Source of the DNA: Aureimonas psammosilenae
Lineage (GTDB): Bacteria; Pseudomonadota; Alphaproteobacteria; Rhizobiales; Rhizobiaceae
NCBI RefSeq assembly: GCF_009176975.1
Contig: NZ_WEZG01000009.1
Coordinates: 62,001 to 126,000 of the forward strand
Direction of reading: 5' to 3'
Length of the DNA: 64,000 nt
The notes under the pieces are model-generated. The model worked only from the letters and a program-made list of their open reading frames with translations, made no database searches and was not told where the DNA came from. A program made the position numbers and the translations under genes. Below, piece after piece: positions 1-9,287 of this stretch (its first letter is position 1; every line of letters starts with the position of its first letter).

Positions 1-625
1 CCCGTTCGGATCGCGTGTTGGTTGACGATCAAGAGCATTGAACTTCGTGATGCCGGGTTAGCAACGCCAATCGGCATAATAATCGTCAATCTTACATCAG
101 CGGCGGACCTCACGATGTATCGCGAAACGGCAGCCTGCGATCCAAATGTTGCAGCAGGCTTGGTGCTGCCATTCCGAGCTACGCCTAGCTTACACAGCGC
201 GACCTTCTTCGTAACCCAGCATGAGTGATGCCACCCCGACCTATAAACGCTCCCCCTTCCAGGCTTCATGCAGCTTTCGAACGGCTGGTTTGCGCGCTTT
301 ATTCAAGCGACTGGGAGATGCCTTTCAGGGGGAGTGCCGCCGAGTGGAAGGCCGGCTACCACCTCATCGATCTGAAGCTTCACTTCCTCCCTCCCGCTCC
401 CCCTGCTGATCGGCCTCACCAGACGCTGTCGGACCCTTCGCTATTTCCCGCTCTGACCGAGAAGCCGTCAGACGCGACACCATCGTCTCGATGATGCCAC
501 GTCCCCGTCGAAGGCAGCGCGATCCGCCTCCACGCTGATTGCATCCCGCAACTTCTCCAACCAATCGCTGAAGCAGGATCCACGATCGCCGCCGCTCCTG
601 GCCGGTCGCAAGGAGCCTCGCCGCT
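1..625. other. No convincing gene; degenerate accessory DNA
   Basis: Short overlapping ORFs exist on both strands, but none has a recognisable fold, a good ribosome-binding site or consistent coding bias. The stretch leads into the ArdC-like gene and may hold its promoter and the tail of an unseen upstream gene. Confidence 0.4.
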
Positions 626-1576
626 ATGCCCGCCAACGTCTACGCCGCCGTCACCGCGACGATTTCAAAACAGCTGCAGACCGCCGATCCCGCTGCCTTC
701 GTCTGTCCCTGGCATCGGAGTGGCAGCACCGGCCTGCCCACCAACGCTAATACCCAGCGTCCCTATCGCGGCATCAACATCCTTGCCCTCTGGTGCGCTG
801 CCCGCGCCGCCGGCTTCGGCTCCGATCGCTGGGCGACCTATCGCCAATGGACCGCCCTTGGCGCTCAGGTTCGTCGCGGCGAGGCCGGCACACCTGTCTT
901 GTTCTACCGCGAACTCACTTATGAATCCGACGCTTCATCGGGTGCGCCTCGCCAACTCCCTTCGCGTCAACAAGCACGTGGCGATGCCGAGTCCGCCACC
1001 GACCGGGCCGTGTCGCCCCGTGTCGCCCGCACATCCTTCGTATTCAACCAGGCGCAAGTCGATGGATTCGAGGAACCTGACATTGCGCTAGACACAGCCG
1101 CTGCATTCGATCCGATGCCGCGCTTCGCCGCTTTCGTCGCGGCGACTGGTGCGGAAATCGAAGTTGGTGGCGACCGTGCCGCCTATGTGCCCAATTCCGA
1201 TCTCATTCGGCTGCCGCCGCGTGAGCGGTTTCATTCTCCCGGCGGCTACGCCGCCACACTTGCCCACGAACTCTGCCATTGGTCCGGCGCTCCGCACCGA
1301 CTGGCGCGCGATCTGTCCACCCGCTTCGGTTCGCGAGCCTATGCTGCCGAAGAACTGGTCGCTGAACTCGGCAGCGCCTTCGTCCTCGCCAGTCTTCAAC
1401 TTGCGACGACACCGCATCCAAATCACGCAGCCTACATAGCTGGCTGGTTGCCGCTCGTTCAAACCGATCCCTGCGCCTTGATCACGGCTGCCGCGCAGGC
1501 ATCGCGTGCTGCTGACTATCTATTGGGGGCTCCGGCTTCGGCGTTATCTGAAACTGATGGTGGGGAGGGCGCTTGA
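626..1576 (+). CDS. ardC: ArdC-like antirestriction protein / zincin-like metallopeptidase
   Basis: A 316-aa protein of the plasmid ArdC family. Residues 1-100 look like the ssDNA-binding ArdC N-terminal domain (RPYRGINILALW near 45-56, then the WATYRQW and GEAGTPV segments). A variable linker follows, then a zincin-like domain with HELCHWSGAPHR at 214-225, where HELCH is the HExxH zinc site. ArdC proteins enter recipients with conjugating plasmids and protect incoming DNA from host restriction; that role is known for the family and inferred here. The stop codon overlaps the start of the next small ORF (TGATG), so the two are probably co-translated. It marks the left part of the window as plasmid- or ICE-derived. 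Confidence 0.88.
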   Translation: MPANVYAAVTATISKQLQTADPAAFVCPWHRSGSTGLPTNANTQRPYRGINILALWCAARAAGFGSDRWATYRQWTALGAQVRRGEAGTPVLFYRELTYESDASSGAPRQLPSRQQARGDAESATDRAVSPRVARTSFVFNQAQVDGFEEPDIALDTAAAFDPMPRFAAFVAATGAEIEVGGDRAAYVPNSDLIRLPPRERFHSPGGYAATLAHELCHWSGAPHRLARDLSTRFGSRAYAAEELVAELGSAFVLASLQLATTPHPNHAAYIAGWLPLVQTDPCALITAAAQASRAADYLLGAPASALSETDGGEGA

Positions 1577-1875
1577 TGAGCTTGCCGACCCTTCGTCCAT
1601 CCTTCGCCACTTGGAAGCAGACCTCGCGGCGCAAGCTCCGCCTTTGGGAGGGTATGGGCGCCTTCGGCGACCACCTTCTAGCCAGTATCGATCGACGGCC
1701 CGATGGCAGTTGGCAGGCGCGCTACGCTCTCGAAACGGATGAGCAGATCTTCGCCAAACGCGAAGACTCCATCCAATACCTCAGCCAACGGGCTGCAAAG
1801 GAGCACAGCGTCGAAGTTCGCACATCGACTCGCATCGTCTCTCCACGCGTTTCGTTGCAGCCAGTCCTAGCCTAA
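1576..1875 (+). CDS. Hypothetical protein coupled to ardC
   Basis: A 99-aa ORF whose ATG overlaps the ardC stop codon (TGATG), a typical translational-coupling arrangement. I recognise no domain. The middle (DRRPDGSWQARYALETDEQ) looks like a small beta-rich segment followed by a helix, and there is no signal peptide or membrane segment. It ends 78 nt before a convergent methyltransferase gene. Position suggests an accessory plasmid protein, but no function can be assigned. Confidence 0.5.
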   Translation: MSLPTLRPSFATWKQTSRRKLRLWEGMGAFGDHLLASIDRRPDGSWQARYALETDEQIFAKREDSIQYLSQRAAKEHSVEVRTSTRIVSPRVSLQPVLA

Positions 1876-1953
1876 CAGTGCAGGGCCGGTGTCTAGCTCA
1901 GGACATCGCATCAGCTGCTCGCGGCTTCACAGCGGGGCTGTGGAAAGCCTGGC

Positions 1954-2577
1954 CTACCGTCGCCCGACGACGGTTACTAGCGGATCGCCATTTCGGCCGT
2001 CAGACAACACGTTCATTTCGACTGCGGCGAAGCCAGCCCGCTCCAGATAAAGCCGCACAAGCGCAGCTTGACCATTCGCATCGAGCGCTTGCCAGACCGC
2101 GACCGCCTTCGTCGGAAAACAGCGGTTCGAAAAGCTAATGATGACAATGCCGCCAGGACGAAGGAGACGCCGCACGTCGCGAAACACGGTGATGGGCTGT
2201 TCGAGATACTGCACGCCGACGCAGCATAGGACGGCGTCGATGCTTTCATCGGTAAGCGGTAGGACGGGCTCCCGATTCAGGTCCTGGACGAACCAGCGGT
2301 TGAGGCGAGGATTGACGGCTAGTTCCTCGCCGTTCATGCCGTGGCCGATGACGTCCCGAAGTGCAAGGTCGTCAGGCAGGTGGCTGACCCAGCTCGACAT
2401 AAGGTCAAGAACCGCTCCCTGTTCCGGCAACATACCTGCATAGAACCGCGTCAGGGCTGCGACCGCCGCTTCGTCAATGTGTGTCACAAGACGCGCCGCC
2501 CGATAGAACAGCGCATCATCGCTTCTATCCGCTTTTTGAAAAGCGCCGTCCGGAAATTCAGGAAGCCCATATTTCAT
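1954..2577 (-). CDS. Class I SAM-dependent methyltransferase
   Basis: A 207-aa Rossmann-type methyltransferase. GAVLDLMSSWVSHLP is motif I, NREPVLPLTDESIDAVLCCVGVQYL covers the acidic loop and motif IV region when read across its length, and LLRPGGIVIISFSNRCF is the motif VI hairpin common to Methyltransf_11 proteins. The ATG at 2577 is preferred over an upstream in-frame codon at 2646, because the conserved N-terminus (MKYGLPEFPDG) begins there. The substrate is unknown; the family includes small-molecule methylases. It stands alone on the minus strand and converges on the ardC pair. Confidence 0.82.
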   Translation of the reverse strand: MKYGLPEFPDGAFQKADRSDDALFYRAARLVTHIDEAAVAALTRFYAGMLPEQGAVLDLMSSWVSHLPDDLALRDVIGHGMNGEELAVNPRLNRWFVQDLNREPVLPLTDESIDAVLCCVGVQYLEQPITVFRDVRRLLRPGGIVIISFSNRCFPTKAVAVWQALDANGQAALVRLYLERAGFAAVEMNVLSDGRNGDPLVTVVGRR

Positions 2578-2760
2578 TGCGGAAGAATGCTCCAAACAAC
2601 TGCACCGTTGCAGGACTGTCGGTCGCACCTCAACGACTTCGGTCAATATGGAGCTAATTCCTACTGCGGGCCTATAGCTACCGGTCTGCTTCGGGTAAGG
2701 GGAAGGGGAGTTGCGTTTCTCCTATCCACCCAACTCGAATCGTACAAACTGCTACGGGCA

Positions 2761-2913
2761 CTATCCGAAAACGGGCTTGTGCGTGGGTTCGCCAATGAAG
2801 ATGCCCATTTGCCGACTTGCTGCTTCGTCTTTGCAAGCGTCAGCACGATCCGCTGTGTTGCCGGCCGCTTCAACACCACCTGCGCCGCTTCCATTTACTT
2901 GACCTCGCTTCAT
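2761..2913 (-). CDS. Small 50-aa hypothetical protein with strong RBS
   Basis: A 50-codon ORF preceded by a near-ideal Shine-Dalgarno sequence (GAGGAGG, 6 nt before ATG). It begins MKRGQVNGSGAGG and ends IFIGEPTHKPVFG. It is polar, Gly/Ala-rich, without a membrane segment, and I do not recognise it. The RBS is the main evidence that it is translated. It could share a transcript with the methyltransferase downstream on the same strand. Confidence 0.45.
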   Translation of the reverse strand: MKRGQVNGSGAGGVEAAGNTADRADACKDEAASRQMGIFIGEPTHKPVFG

Positions 2914-3551
2914 GTCTTACCTCCTCCAGTCGTAGCTGATCCTCTCAATCACCCTGCGCAAAACCAGCCGGTCAACCTCGTGAAGCGCTATATACGAGAC
3001 GGGTAAGCGAGGAGTTCGTATCGCATTGCATTAAGAGGGCTTTTTCCGCTGATTTCGCTTAATTGCCATCAGCGCTTCCATAATTGTCATGGGCGAATGT
3101 GGCCCTGTCGATTTTCCCTGCGGACCTGATAAGATCGCCCTTCTGCTCCACCGCCCTGTCCGCGCCATTCCGATCGATGACGCGCTTTCCATCGCAATCG
3201 TGTCGCCCTTCATCCTCCTGCTGCTGGGGCGCTTGATCATGACGGAATAGATTTGACCACGAAGGCGGATGTCCGCCGCCTTCGTCGGTACGGCACTGTT
3301 GATCCAGCTGTCCCTCAGCTGTTTCGACGCCACCGCTTTTCTGCCAGCCGGCAGCAACTTCTGCTTCGCCTTCGATATGCTCGTGACGCTCAACTCATCC
3401 GCAGGGAAAGCAGCTGGTTGAACACTGTATCTAAGCGATAGGGGGATCTGCCTCGAGGTCCGCACCACCGCACGCAGCAACGTTCCGCGCTCGTTGTGTG
3501 CCCGCAGCTTCCCTGCGAGTTTCGAATGGTTTTTTTGGGTTGCTCCCGATC
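2914..3551. other. Ambiguous stretch with two possible small plus-strand ORFs
   Basis: No clear gene. On the plus strand 3089-3250 (53 aa, ending in a hydrophobic segment IVSPFILLLLGRLI) and 3269-3421 (50 aa, beginning with a hydrophobic segment MSAAFVGTALLIQLSLSCF) could encode tiny membrane or exported proteins. A 149-aa minus-strand ORF covers the same DNA (3031-3480), but its Ser/Arg-rich translation looks like an antisense artefact. None has a convincing ribosome-binding site. Confidence 0.25.
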
Positions 3552-3797
3552 CTACCTTCTATCGCCATGACAGCCAGGACAAACTTCATAAAGTCCATCA
3601 ACAGCACGGCGGACTAACTCTTCCGCGTAATCTCGGCTATGGGTCTTTCCAAGTTCCTCAATCACTTTCGATCGAGCATCAAGATCACCTGTATCTATCA
3701 AATAACCTTCATGATCTGTGCATTGACGAGCTGCGCCGTTTTCTTCGAACAACTTCTCAACCTCATGACGCTGTTCTTCTTCCCAGTAATTTTCCAT
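3552..3797 (-). CDS. Hypothetical protein, 81 aa, acidic
   Basis: An 81-aa ORF beginning MENYWEEEQRHEVEKLFEEN. The ATG at 3797 has GGGAG about 10 nt upstream; an in-frame GTG at 3815 is less likely. The sequence is helical and acidic, with KVIEELGKTHSRDYAEELVRR in the middle when read across. It ends YEVCPGCHGDRR, a CxxC pair that might bind metal or take part in redox chemistry. Unlike its neighbours it has balanced, protein-like composition, so I think it is real. The function is unknown. Confidence 0.5.
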   Translation of the reverse strand: MENYWEEEQRHEVEKLFEENGAARQCTDHEGYLIDTGDLDARSKVIEELGKTHSRDYAEELVRRAVDGLYEVCPGCHGDRR

Positions 3798-3869
3798 ACA
3801 ATTTCCAACTCCCACTTGACCTCACTCGATGAGGACAGCCTCGCCTTTCGCAGCATTCACCGTCAGCCG

Positions 3870-3926
3870 CAATGGGCCGGAAGCAGAAGGTCCGCTTCGA
3901 GGGAAAAGGGGCTGAAAACTGCCGTT
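3870..3926 (+). repeat. Dispersed ccgaaagcagaccggccgct-type repeat, copy 1
   Basis: gggccggaagcagaaggtcc at 3874 followed by ctgccgt at 3919. This is the most diverged of four similar intergenic copies in the first 14.3 kb (see 7191, 9979, 14205). It lies in the gene-free 3798-4197 stretch before the MscS gene. Confidence 0.45.
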
Positions 3927-4197
3927 CTGGTGTCGCCTCTTCCGGCGACTATCATGCTCTAAAGGCATTCCGAACGGAGGAGCGCGTTCAATAACTAGCG
4001 GCAGCTGCAGTCCGAAGTGGATTGACGTACATCGGTAAAAGCTTACCTCCCTACATGGCGTTCGACACACCAGGCCTCGTTGAGGTGACGCGCACAGCTC
4101 GCGAATGGCCAGTGATGTGGCCAAGGAAGCACGGGCTCCATTTCGGATGCCGCCTATAGGCAGTAACGCATAATCAAGGCCATCCGAGCCGCTACGC

Positions 4198-5250
4198 ATG
4201 TTCGAAGCCCACGCACAGATGACTGTCGCTCCTAACGATCCAGCAACGGTCGATGCTCTCGCCGCAACCGCACCTCAAACGGTCGAACAAGCGGTGCGTG
4301 TCGATCCGGCCTTCGTCCTGTCGAAGATCGAGACCTGGGTAGTCGGCTTTCAACGCCTCCTACCAAACATCCTCGTCGCCCTTGTCCTTTTTGCTCTGAC
4401 TTTCGCTGTCGCCTGGGCGGTCGAACGCAGTTTCCGCTCTTGGGCGAACAAGCACGATCGGTCCAATCTCGGGGCGGTGCTCGGCTCGTTCGTGAAATGG
4501 ATCATTCTCCTTGTTGGCGGCCTTCTCGCGCTCACCATCGTCATTCCGTCGCTGAACCCGGGCGACCTGATCGCCGGCCTCGGCATCGGATCCGTCGCGA
4601 TCGGCTTCGCTTTCAAGGATATCCTTCAGAACTGGCTGGCGGGTCTCCTGATCCTCATCCAGCGCCCCTTCGGCGTCGGCGACCAGATCGTCGTCAACGG
4701 GTACGAGGGTACGGTGGAATGGATAGAAACCCGGGCAACTATCATCGCGATGTATGACGGACGCCGCGTCATTATCCCGAATGCCGACGTTTATTCGCAC
4801 GCGGTAACCGTCAATACGGCACGTCCGACGCGACGCTCCCAATATGACGTCGGCATTGGCTACGGCGACGACATCGAAGGGGCACGATCCGCGATCCTGG
4901 ACGCGCTTCGCACCGTCGAAGGTATCGAAGCCGATCCGAAACCCGAAGTGCTCGTCTGGGATTTGGGCAATTCCAGCGTGAACCTTCGCGTCCGCTGGTG
5001 GACGCAGTCGAAACGCACGAACGTGGTGCATGTGCAAGCCGCCGTGCTGCAGGCGGTCAAACAGGAACTGGACCGAGCGGGTATCGACATGCCGTTCCCG
5101 ACGCAGGTCATGCTCTTCCATGACCAGACGGAGGAAACGGACGGTATGCGCGGCCAACAGCGCGAAGGTTGGCCCCGGCGTCGTTCAACTCCGGAATCGC
5201 CGGATACGGCCACCGGCCGAAATCGAAAGGCTTCGTCGTCCGGCCTTTGA
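4198..5250 (+). CDS. Small-conductance mechanosensitive channel, MscS family
   Basis: A 350-aa inner-membrane channel that opens under membrane tension to release solutes during osmotic downshock. Three transmembrane helices lie at about 52-75, 95-118 and 125-150. The last (GLGIGSVAIGFAFKDILQNW) is the pore-lining TM3 with the Gly/Ala packing pattern and the NW bend of MscS. The beta domain (RPFGVGDQIVVNGYEGTV) and the alpha/beta cytoplasmic vestibule follow. The C-terminal 35 residues are Arg/Ser-rich and probably disordered. It starts at ATG 4198; ATG 4219 is also possible. A permease gene follows 118 nt downstream on the same strand. Confidence 0.92.
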   Translation: MFEAHAQMTVAPNDPATVDALAATAPQTVEQAVRVDPAFVLSKIETWVVGFQRLLPNILVALVLFALTFAVAWAVERSFRSWANKHDRSNLGAVLGSFVKWIILLVGGLLALTIVIPSLNPGDLIAGLGIGSVAIGFAFKDILQNWLAGLLILIQRPFGVGDQIVVNGYEGTVEWIETRATIIAMYDGRRVIIPNADVYSHAVTVNTARPTRRSQYDVGIGYGDDIEGARSAILDALRTVEGIEADPKPEVLVWDLGNSSVNLRVRWWTQSKRTNVVHVQAAVLQAVKQELDRAGIDMPFPTQVMLFHDQTEETDGMRGQQREGWPRRRSTPESPDTATGRNRKASSSGL

Positions 5251-5368
5251 CCCGAAGGACGACAAGCCATGGCTATCGACCCTCTGCGGCATAGAGACCT
5301 CGTTGTTTGGAAGGCTGAACCTTTACCGGTCTTCCGCCTTCATGGGAGCCGCATTCCTGGGAACCGTA

Positions 5369-7144
5369 ATGACGCTCCAACAAATTCTCGCCTTCGGTGT
5401 CATCGCCGCCATGATGGTCGCGTTCATCTGGGGACGGTATCGGTATGATCTCATCGCGGCGGGCGCGCTCGTTGTTTCGGTCGCCGTCGGCATCGTCGCG
5501 CCGGGCGACGCCTTTTCCGGCTTCTCCGACGACATCGTCATCATCGTGGCGAGCGCACTCGTCGTCAGCGCCGCGATCGCGCGCTCCGGCGTCATGGAAT
5601 ATGCACTCCAGCGCTTTGCGCCGAACGTCACACAGCCACGCGCCCAGCTTCTAATTCTGGTTGGCATCGTCACGGTTCTTTCGGCCGGCGTGAAAAACAT
5701 CGGCGCTCTGGCGATCATGATGCCGATCGCCTTTCAGATGGCGCGCCGTTCCGGGGTCTCGGCCTCCATGTTCCTGATGCCCATGTCCTTCGGAGCGCTG
5801 CTCGGCGGCCTGATGACGCAGATCGGCACGTCGCCCAACATCGTCGTTTCGCGCGTGCGCGGCGAAATGACCGGCACACCCTTCACCATGTTCGACTTCA
5901 CACCCGTCGGCGCGACGCTGGCCCTTGTCGGCGTTGGTTTCCTGGCTTTCTTCTACTGGCTCCTGCCGGAGCGAAAGCGCGAGGGCGCCTCGCTGGACGA
6001 GGCCATCCGCATCAAGAACTACACCTCCGAAGCGCGCGTCACGGCCGACACCGTCGCCGTCGCCTCGACGGTCTCGGCCCTCCAGGAACTCGCTGATCGC
6101 GAGGCGATGGTCACGGCGATCCTCGACGCCTCCGGCGGTCGCCGCATCCCGGCACCGGACGCAGTGCTTCGCGAAGGCGACATCCTTCTGATCGAAGGCG
6201 ATCCCGATGGTCTCGATAAGATCATCGCGCAAGGCAGCCTCGGCCTGTCGGAGCGCCGGCAGCGCGAGTTCGAGAAGGTCGAGGAGAGCATCGGCACCGT
6301 GGAGGCGGTGATCGGCGAGGGCTCGACGCTCGTCGGCTTCTCGGCCCGCGACATCGAACTCTTCGATCGGCTGGGACTGAACCTTCTTGCCGTCAGCCGC
6401 AGAGGCCGGCGCTTCTCGGAACGCCTGTCCGACATTCGCTTCAAGTTCGGCGACGTGGTCGTGCTCCAGGGTGATCTTGCCCGGATGCCGGAGCGACTGG
6501 CGGAACTGGATTGCCTGCCGCTGGCCGGCCGCAATCTTCGGCTCGGCAATATCCGGCGTGGACTGATCCCCGTTCTGATCCTGCTTGCTGCGATGGCGGC
6601 CACCGCGACCGGCGCGGTTCCGGTCGCCTTTGCCTTCTTCGCCGCCGCCGTTCTCATGATCGTTACGCGCGCCCTGCCCTTGCGCGAACTCTACAACCAT
6701 CTCGACGCGCCGATCCTCGTCATGCTGGCCGCCCTGATCCCTGTCAGCGAAAGCCTTCAGAAGACCGGGGCGACGGATGTGGTGGCCCATGGCCTGTCGC
6801 AGATCGCCAGCGTCCTGCCGGCTTACGGCGCGATCGGCCTGATCCTGGTCGCGGCGATGGCGGTGACGCCTTTTCTGAACAATGCCGCGACCGTGCTCGT
6901 GATGGCGCCGATCGCGGCGAGTTTTGCGACGGACCTTCAGTTTCGCCCGGACGCGTTCCTGATGGCGGTGGCCATTGGCGCCGGCTCCGACTTCCTGACC
7001 CCGATCGGTCACCAGTGCAACACCTTGGTGATGGGCCCTGGCGGGTATCGCTTCGGCGACTACTGGCGTCTCGGTCTGCCGCTATCCATCATCGTCGTCC
7101 TCATCAGCGTGCCGATGCTGATGCTTGTCTGGCCAGTTCGATAA
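5369..7144 (+). CDS. SLC13-family permease with two RCK_C (TrkA_C) domains
   Basis: A 591-aa anion permease of the DASS/SLC13 type: two membrane halves flank a cytoplasmic insert. The first half holds the conserved IGTSPNIVV loop. The insert (about residues 205-375) has two RCK_C-like domains (DAVLREGDILLIEGDPDGL, then FKFGDVVVLQGDLARM). The second half carries FLNNAATVLVMAPIA and ends with GHQCNTLVMGPGGYRFGDYW. Such proteins move sulfate, dicarboxylates or related anions; the substrate is not predictable. The ATG at 5369 is preferred because the first membrane helix begins just after it. The reading frame is open upstream to 5030, inside the MscS gene, but that extension is antiparallel in character to any real domain. 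Confidence 0.88.
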   Translation: MTLQQILAFGVIAAMMVAFIWGRYRYDLIAAGALVVSVAVGIVAPGDAFSGFSDDIVIIVASALVVSAAIARSGVMEYALQRFAPNVTQPRAQLLILVGIVTVLSAGVKNIGALAIMMPIAFQMARRSGVSASMFLMPMSFGALLGGLMTQIGTSPNIVVSRVRGEMTGTPFTMFDFTPVGATLALVGVGFLAFFYWLLPERKREGASLDEAIRIKNYTSEARVTADTVAVASTVSALQELADREAMVTAILDASGGRRIPAPDAVLREGDILLIEGDPDGLDKIIAQGSLGLSERRQREFEKVEESIGTVEAVIGEGSTLVGFSARDIELFDRLGLNLLAVSRRGRRFSERLSDIRFKFGDVVVLQGDLARMPERLAELDCLPLAGRNLRLGNIRRGLIPVLILLAAMAATATGAVPVAFAFFAAAVLMIVTRALPLRELYNHLDAPILVMLAALIPVSESLQKTGATDVVAHGLSQIASVLPAYGAIGLILVAAMAVTPFLNNAATVLVMAPIAASFATDLQFRPDAFLMAVAIGAGSDFLTPIGHQCNTLVMGPGGYRFGDYWRLGLPLSIIVVLISVPMLMLVWPVR

Positions 7145-7190
7145 ACGCGCCTTCCCTGAATAAACGCCGCTGCTTAAGGCGATGACGAGA

Positions 7191-7245
7191 GCGGGCCGAA
7201 AGCAGACCGGCCGCTTCAAGGGTCGGGATAAAAGATAGCTGCCGT
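7191..7245 (+). repeat. Dispersed repeat, copy 2
   Basis: gcgggccgaaagcagaccgg at 7191, running on as ccgctt, then tagctgccgt at 7236. The first part is nearly palindromic around ggcc. It fills the 205-nt gap between the permease and the convergent GGDEF-EAL gene. Confidence 0.5.
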
Positions 7246-7349
7246 GCAACTGAGCAGAACCGACACAATCTGCAACCACGGCGCATCGATCAGTTTATAC
7301 CGCTTGGCCGCCATCTTCTGCTCCGCGGCTCAACACGGAGACTCATGCA

Positions 7350-9287
7350 TCAGCAATCGGCCTGCTCGGAAAACCTGACTGTCGGTCCGTCCTGAGGGGT
7401 CAAAGCTGTGGCGCTAACCGTAAGCGCGGTGCTTCTCACCATATCCGTTGCGATCTGCCCGGATAGAGGGCGATCGAACAGGTAGCCCTGGCCTAAATGA
7501 CTGCCTGCGTCGCTTACGATCTGACGCTGCTCCAGCGTCTCAATTCCTTCAGCGACGATGGTAAGACCGAGCTGGTCGGCAAGAGTGCAGATCATCGAGA
7601 TGATCGCTACGCTTTCCGTGTTTCCTGCATTTTCCCGCACAAAGGACTGGTCAATCTTGATCTTGTTGAAATGAAAGCGGCGAAGATAACTCAAGGAGGC
7701 ATAGCCAGTACCGAAGTCATCAAGTGATATGCGACAGCCGAGCTCTTGCAAGCCATCCAATACACCCAAAACACTTTCATCGTTTCCGATCAGGGTGCTT
7801 TCGGTAATTTCAATCTCAAGCCGACCCTGGGATATGTCATAGCGTTCAAGGCACTCCGAAATGTATCGGGACAAGCCGCGATCCGTCAGTTGGCGTGCCG
7901 AAACGTTGACTGCAACGAAAATCTCATCGGGCCAACAGGCAGCCTGCCGACACGCCTCTTCGATAACCCAACGGCCTACCTCCTCGATCAGACCGCTTTC
8001 CTCAGCGATGGGTATGAATTCGGCAGGAGAAATAAGCCCAAGCTCGGAGTGTTGCCACCGAAGCAGAGCTTCGAACCCACGTGGTCGCCCGTCGCCGAGA
8101 TCGACGATAGGTTGGTAGAGAAGAAAGAACTCCGCCCTTTCGATTGCTTGACGCATATCCTCCAACAACCTTTGGCGGCGAAGGAACGATAGCTTCATAT
8201 TGGGTTCGAAAACCAGGAAGGTTCCACGGTCGGCAACCTTTGCTGCGTAAAGCGCGATATCAGCGTCATTGAATAGCGAGGCGCTATCCGGCTCACCCGC
8301 AACACACAAACCCTGCGTGACGGTAGGAACGATTTCACGACCGTTGATAAAGACGGGAACCCTGACAGAACTGGAAGCTCGCTCCGAGAATGCTAGGCTC
8401 TGCTCCTCCGCGTCCTTGCCAGCGAATAAAACCGCAAACTCGTCGCCTCCAATCCTTGCGAGAGCGTGGGCTCCTTCCGCCGCGTCCCGCAAACGAGAGG
8501 CTACGATGCAAAGAAGCTGGTCTCCCGCATCATGCCCAAGGCTGTCATTGATCGCTTTGAAATGGTCCACGTCTACAACGACGAGCGATCTCTTTTGATC
8601 GACCAGTCTTCCCAGATCTGCATTGAACGCTCGCCGATTGGCTAAACCGGTCAACGCGTCCGTTCGAACAACTTTATCCAGGAGCTTGTTTTGTCGAAGT
8701 ACGACGACAACCAACGACGTTCCAACAACCAGCAGAGCGATCGTCAAGATGCGGATGCTTTCGAGAACACTCCCGAGATCTTGCTGGTTCTGAAGAACCT
8801 TATCGCCGCTTTCGGCATGCGCGCGAGAAGCAACACGCGAAAGTCTTGTCACGAACGGCTCGAGTCGTTGGATGGCCGTTCGTATCGCAACTGGATCGAC
8901 GCCGTTTGTCATTAGCGGCTTGATGGAGTCGAGGGTCGATCGGAGTTGTTGAAAAAGCTCGGTACGATCGGCCTCATCCAACAACGTGTTGGGCTGAACG
9001 ACGTTGATGCGGTTATGGAGGATGCTGCTTCGTAATTCGACCTTTTTCAAACCGCCTGCTTCAGCGCTTTCCGCAATCGCCATTTGCAAACGAAGCAACT
9101 CGACCGAAGCTTGAGAAAAGTCGAAAGCTTGGTTGTAGCGTGACGCAGCAATCATTTCCTGTTGATAGCGAGACGCCAGCAGCGAGCAAAGGACGGCCAA
9201 AACCGCAAGGACACTTGTCAGTGCGATCAGTCCTTTGCGGACAATCTTAGATCGGTCCGAAACTTCGCCGCTGGAGCGCACTTTCAT
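7350..9287 (-). CDS. Membrane-bound GGDEF-EAL c-di-GMP turnover protein
   Basis: A 645-aa bifunctional-type signalling protein. Two transmembrane helices (about 19-38 and 185-203) enclose a roughly 145-residue helical periplasmic sensor. A diguanylate cyclase domain follows with an intact IGGDEFAVLF motif, then a phosphodiesterase domain with FEALLRW, DDFGTGYASL, KIDQSFVR and VAEGIET. Both active sites look intact, so which activity dominates cannot be told. The start is ATG 9287, overlapping the stop of the preceding gene as ATGA, rather than an upstream codon at 9317. This couples it to the periplasmic molybdopterin-fold gene at 9284-9787, which may supply its input signal. Confidence 0.93.
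   Translation of the reverse strand: MKVRSSGEVSDRSKIVRKGLIALTSVLAVLAVLCSLLASRYQQEMIAASRYNQAFDFSQASVELLRLQMAIAESAEAGGLKKVELRSSILHNRINVVQPNTLLDEADRTELFQQLRSTLDSIKPLMTNGVDPVAIRTAIQRLEPFVTRLSRVASRAHAESGDKVLQNQQDLGSVLESIRILTIALLVVGTSLVVVVLRQNKLLDKVVRTDALTGLANRRAFNADLGRLVDQKRSLVVVDVDHFKAINDSLGHDAGDQLLCIVASRLRDAAEGAHALARIGGDEFAVLFAGKDAEEQSLAFSERASSSVRVPVFINGREIVPTVTQGLCVAGEPDSASLFNDADIALYAAKVADRGTFLVFEPNMKLSFLRRQRLLEDMRQAIERAEFFLLYQPIVDLGDGRPRGFEALLRWQHSELGLISPAEFIPIAEESGLIEEVGRWVIEEACRQAACWPDEIFVAVNVSARQLTDRGLSRYISECLERYDISQGRLEIEITESTLIGNDESVLGVLDGLQELGCRISLDDFGTGYASLSYLRRFHFNKIKIDQSFVRENAGNTESVAIISMICTLADQLGLTIVAEGIETLEQRQIVSDAGSHLGQGYLFDRPLSGQIATDMVRSTALTVSATALTPQDGPTVRFSEQADC

Noticed and set aside
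3031-3480. 149-aa minus-strand ORF
   Set aside because: Ser/Arg/Lys-rich with no domain, no RBS and no homologous look; competing small plus-strand ORFs are equally plausible.
4360-5157. 265-aa minus-strand ORF across the MscS gene
   Set aside because: Its Arg/His/Asp-rich translation is typical of antisense to a high-GC coding frame, while the plus strand encodes a complete MscS protein.
5651-7012. 453-aa minus-strand ORF across the SLC13 permease gene
   Set aside because: Low-complexity charged composition with no domain; the antisense frame is a known consequence of GC-rich codon use.
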